Below are positions 62,101 through 64,000 of a stretch of 64,000 nucleotides of DNA, in pieces. Source of the DNA: an uncultured Bacteroidia bacterium (lineage in GTDB: Bacteria > Bacteroidota > Bacteroidia > Bacteroidales > ML635J-15); the NCBI GenBank assembly GCA_902800045.1, contig CADCCZ010000001.1:310001-374000 (forward strand), read 5' to 3'. The translations under genes and the position numbers were made by a program. A model generated the notes under the pieces. It ran no database searches and had not been told where the DNA came from. It saw only the letters and a list, made by a program, of their open reading frames with translations. Position 1 is the stretch's first letter; each line of letters starts with the position of its first letter.

Positions 62101-63402
62101 TTCGTAGTACGAAACGAAAGCTGTGAGGTCGATGCCTTGCAGAATGTCGTAGTATTTCATGTTGAATACGCCGTCGTCGCCGTTGAGGTAGGAGGGGACG
62201 AAAACGACTTTTACCTTGTTGGAGGCTTCGTTGGTAAGGCCGAGACGCTTCAACTGGTTGAGAATCGGGTCGTATTCGGCATCGTGAAGTCCGTGGGTGA
62301 GGTTGCGGTTCTCGATGTTTGCGTTTTCGCCGTTGAGTGCAGCGATGAGGCTCTTCTGCGGACCGTAGTTGTTGCCGGGAACAAGGATGTATGCCAATAT
62401 TTCGCGGTTTACATTTGCATTGCGGTTTAGTTTGTCGAGAGCGTCAACGAAGATGTTGTAGCCCTTGTTGGTGTATTCGTAGCGTCCCGAAGTTGCGATA
62501 ATCAGCGGTTCTTCCTTGAACTTGTATGATGTCAGTTTTTCGGCAACGGCAATCATCTTTTCGCGTGCGGTACGACGGATTTTCTCAGCTTCCTCGGCTT
62601 TCGGTATGAAATTGTCCTCGAAGCCGTTAGGCGTAACCACATCGGCAGGCTTGGTTAAGAGCTGTGTGCATTCGGCCTGTGTTATTTCGCTAACAGTGGT
62701 GAATACATCGGCGTTCAGCGCGCTGATTTTCTCAAGGCTGTGCTTCGAAACGATGTTGAACTGGCGGGCCATATTCTCGCCGTTGTAGTTTGACAGGTCC
62801 TTGTACAAAGGAAGTCCGTTTCCAGCTATGGAGCGGCCTATTGCTGTTGCGTGGGTAGTGAAAGCCGTAGCGATGTGCGGAGCGTTCTTTTTGAGGTAGA
62901 GGATACCTGTTCCAGTCATCCACTCGTGGAACTGAGCCAGAATTGTGTCGGCGGCCGACAGGTTGAAGTCGCAGAAACTTTCGATAACCTTGCCGGCGGT
63001 GTATCCGAACAGGGCAGGTTCGATGTAGTCCCACTGACCCGACAGCGAGTCGAGTTTGTAGTCTTCCCAGAAGTCGGCGAAAATTCTGTCCTTCTCGTTG
63101 ATGAAGTCGGTGAAACTTATGAGTATGACCTTCGGACTTCCGCAGATATTCCAGCGGCCGGTACGAACGCGCAGACCATTAGATGCAGCGTATTGTTTCC
63201 ACTCGGCAAACAGTGCAGGCTCCTCGATGAACTCGGAGTTTTCGTTTGTTCCGTATGTGTCGGGGCCGATGAAGATGAGGTCGCCGCAGCGTTCCGACAG
63301 TGCCAATGATTTTGTTGAAATTACGGTGTGAATACCACCTACCTTGTTGCAAACTTCCCAGCTTACTTCGAAGATGTAGTCGAGATTCAGAGTATTGTTC
63401 AT
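59191..63402 (-). CDS. Fused glycogen synthase (GT3-type) and alpha-glucan phosphorylase (GT35)
   Basis: 1403 residues in one open frame. Residues 1-545 are a glycogen synthase of the GT3 (eukaryote-like) type: FEVSWEVCNKVGGIHTVIST at the start, the donor-site stretch VTPNGFEDNF, and YYEPWGYTPLESIAFGVPT with the catalytic Glu. Residues about 565-1400 are an alpha-glucan phosphorylase: YFSMEYGLHDNLKIFSGGLG, YHCNEGHAAFIGFERL, FTTHTPVPAGHD and the PLP site EASGTSGMKAVMNGA (Lys about 1161). The first half adds glucose to glycogen and the second releases it as glucose-1-phosphate. The join is around 545-580 with no stop or shift. It is either a true bifunctional enzyme or a fusion known in some Bacteroidales. 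Confidence 0.93.
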   Translation of the reverse strand: MNNTLNLDYIFEVSWEVCNKVGGIHTVISTKSLALSERCGDLIFIGPDTYGTNENSEFIEEPALFAEWKQYAASNGLRVRTGRWNICGSPKVILISFTDFINEKDRIFADFWEDYKLDSLSGQWDYIEPALFGYTAGKVIESFCDFNLSAADTILAQFHEWMTGTGILYLKKNAPHIATAFTTHATAIGRSIAGNGLPLYKDLSNYNGENMARQFNIVSKHSLEKISALNADVFTTVSEITQAECTQLLTKPADVVTPNGFEDNFIPKAEEAEKIRRTAREKMIAVAEKLTSYKFKEEPLIIATSGRYEYTNKGYNIFVDALDKLNRNANVNREILAYILVPGNNYGPQKSLIAALNGENANIENRNLTHGLHDAEYDPILNQLKRLGLTNEASNKVKVVFVPSYLNGDDGVFNMKYYDILQGIDLTAFVSYYEPWGYTPLESIAFGVPTITTSLSGFGMWSKQNIDKCDNCVTVIDRNEDNNEEVASKLAEKMAFFAGLDAASRKQISEAATAASKKALWNSLVEKYMEAYAIAKGKIAERTDAITRRMQQTKIERTIMPKETSPIWRQAEIKSDIPKKFEGLTELANNLWWTWNYEASAMFKRIDVDLWREKRYNPRVFLEEISIDRMKELENDNEFCQLYNRVYGNFKKYMEAAKDKKAPQIAYFSMEYGLHDNLKIFSGGLGILAGDYLKEASDTNTNMIGIGLLYRYGYFKQTITLEGKQQANYIAQDFNKIPVVPTLDEEGNQKRIVVRFPGRNVYVKIWRANVGRIPLYLLDTDDIDNQDQDKLITSRLYGGDWEFRFKQEMILGIGGTRVLKALGLKPDIYHCNEGHAAFIGFERLNDLISARNLKFDEALEIVRASTLFTTHTPVPAGHDAFEENMLRTYMSHYPDRLKITWDKMMSLGRLNPNDKFSMSYLAANISQEVNGVSWLHGIVSQKMFAPLWNGYFPEENHVGYVTNGVHYQTWTSKTWQKLYETTFGDGFMSDMSNPKYWEKINNVDDADIWDIRKLQRTRLINYVKNRVRENWIRSYESPSNMVTVLEKLDEKVLTIGFARRFATYKRGDLLFRNPERLAAILNNPKMPVQILFAGKAHPNDGAGQDLIKRIVEFSKRPEFLGKILFIEDYDIGLAKKLVQGVDIWMNTPTRPLEASGTSGMKAVMNGALHFSVLDGWWVEGYREGAGWALPQERVYENQDFQNELDTQTIYNMLENEIVPMFYDCSDDGIPHRWVKCIKKSIAEIVPMFTTKRMIDDYKDRFYGKLYKRSTELAENDYAKVFEIVNWKEKAARAWNFIEVLKIDFHTTEFENPQDAYGEITLNLNRLSPNDIGIEAIAVSKKQDGSIVIDEKMPFKLKECNGKIAVFRIEGAPHKTGIYNYAIRAYAKNDLLPYKQDSKLIMWI

Positions 63403-63444
63403 ATTGTGATTTTATGTTTAATAACTACTTAAATTTAGGTCAAG

Positions 63445-63452
63445 CAAAGATA
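63445..63452 (-). promoter_or_regulatory. Bacteroidota -7 promoter element for the synthase-phosphorylase gene
   Basis: Minus-strand TATCTTTG followed by C, 43 bases upstream of the start. Matches TAnnTTTG. Confidence 0.45.
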
Positions 63453-63541
63453 ATGTTTTTTTTGTAACGGCATTTGATTTTGAAAAATTTTTTATCTGCA
63501 ATTATTGTTTGGCTGCGTGTTGATAAAAAATGCGATTTTTC

Positions 63542-63572
63542 TTTGTGGTTCGGAGAAAAGGTTGTATTTTTG
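63542..63572 (+). promoter_or_regulatory. Full Bacteroidota promoter (-33/-7) for the last gene
   Basis: TTTG at 63542-63545, a 19-base spacer and TATTTTTG at 63565-63572, the best-spaced promoter in the window. Transcription would start near 63579 and run through a leader of about 135 bases. Confidence 0.6.
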
Positions 63573-63713
63573 AAATTTGTAATTGCTAATTTTAAGATGT
63601 TGATAGCCAAGATGTAAGCATGTCGGTTCTCGTTGGTATCATTTTTGATTGTAAGCGTTTTTGACTGTTTTGGTTGTTTGCATCCGTTATTTATGAATAG
63701 GAAAAGTATATAC

Positions 63714-64000
63714 ATGAAAAAATTACTCTTGATGTTGGCCTCGATGTTGACCGTTGTTGCTGTGTATTCGCAAACAATGACGTTGAGGTTTGTGGGACAT
63801 GGTAGAGGGGGAATACAGGAAGAGGAAACTTATCAGCAGATAGATAGTTTGCTGGTTCATAATGTTACTCGTCAATGGTCGAGGATGATATATTATCCTG
63901 ATACTGTAGTCATTATGAATGTTTCGGATGTGCCTGTCATCAACGTGAAGACTGCTGGTTTGGAACAAAATGTGCCAAACCCGTTTGATTGTGTGACAGA
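63714..64000 (+). CDS. Secreted protein with N-terminal T9SS-like module (partial)
   Basis: Starts at the ATG at 63714 and runs off the window after 95 codons. A signal peptide (MKKLLLMLASMLTVVAVYSQ) is followed by LRFVGHGRG, YQQIDSLLVHNVTRQWSRMI, YYPDTVV and LEQNVPNPFD. This is the same beta module followed by the start of a sorting-like domain as in the proteins at 33302-35215 and 51030-53276. The effector part lies beyond the window. Only the first ~95 residues can be judged. Confidence 0.8.
   Translation, partial: MKKLLLMLASMLTVVAVYSQTMTLRFVGHGRGGIQEEETYQQIDSLLVHNVTRQWSRMIYYPDTVVIMNVSDVPVINVKTAGLEQNVPNPFDCVT

Larger units (their letters stand above)
63403..63713. other. Intergenic region between divergent genes
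   Basis: 311 bases without a credible gene. It holds a -7 box for the synthase-phosphorylase gene (63445-63452) and a well-spaced promoter for the plus-strand gene at 63714 (63542-63572). The plus transcript would have a leader of about 135 bases. Nothing else was recognised in it. Confidence 0.6.

Noticed and set aside
63440..63968. Two minus-strand open frames at the window's end
   Set aside because: They lie opposite the promoter region and the signal peptide of the 63714 gene and have no recognisable product.

Overview
The window comes from a member of the Bacteroidota, most likely the order Bacteroidales (probably a gut or rumen-type anaerobe; no genus is claimed). Supporting signs are C-terminal type IX secretion (T9SS) sorting domains, a gingipain-type protease, SusC/TonB-style outer-membrane barrels, DUF5686, GH92/GH78/GH53 glycan hydrolases, and promoters with the Bacteroidota -7 box TAnnTTTG in front of many genes. 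No rRNA, tRNA, CRISPR array, prophage or complete insertion sequence was seen.

Layout. 1-1485: 3' part of the window's first gene, a partial TonB-type receptor (minus strand). 1663-5357: purB, an ABC exporter and a DUF192 lipoprotein in one minus-strand operon. 5432-10318: a MATE exporter behind a 1179-residue gingipain-like C25 protease. 10451-11924: three small lipoproteins. 12025-17496: a lipoprotein esterase, then divergently a second MATE exporter and a GH92 mannosidase. 17514-22186: umuC, umuD and lptD. 22237-25650: a cell-wall amidase, an Mce/MlaD protein and a small T9SS cargo. 25837-35215 (minus): clpB, an SDR-PCMD-folB operon, a thioredoxin/PKD T9SS protein and a GH53 galactanase with an internal sorting-like domain. 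35378-39389: an AraC regulator, PAP2 phosphatase, obgE and gcvT. 39613-43521 (plus): steroid 5-alpha-reductase-like protein, flavin oxidoreductase, an AT-rich HARE-HTH/GIY-YIG nuclease and an SDR. 43523-55815 (minus): two beta-helix T9SS proteins, a GH78 rhamnosidase, a FISUMP protein and a DUF5686 protein. 55966-58933: a pseudouridine synthase and a hipBA-like pair. 59191-63402: a single polypeptide joining glycogen synthase and glycogen phosphorylase. 63714-end: start of another protein with the N-terminal module shared with the GH53 and FISUMP proteins.

How it fits together. Much of the window serves the cell envelope: LptD (LPS), Mce/MlaD (lipid transport), amidase (peptidoglycan), MATE/ABC export, and a set of surface proteins that capture and cut glycans and proteins. 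The most interesting signals are: a UmuD whose Ser-Lys catalytic dyad is replaced by Thr and Arg next to a normal-looking UmuC; a family of short palindromes scattered between genes, one of them inserted in frame inside the GH53 gene; a recurring N-terminal module with a T9SS-like domain in the wrong place; a reductase/reductase/dehydrogenase cluster resembling bile-acid or steroid saturation loci; and the synthase-phosphorylase fusion.
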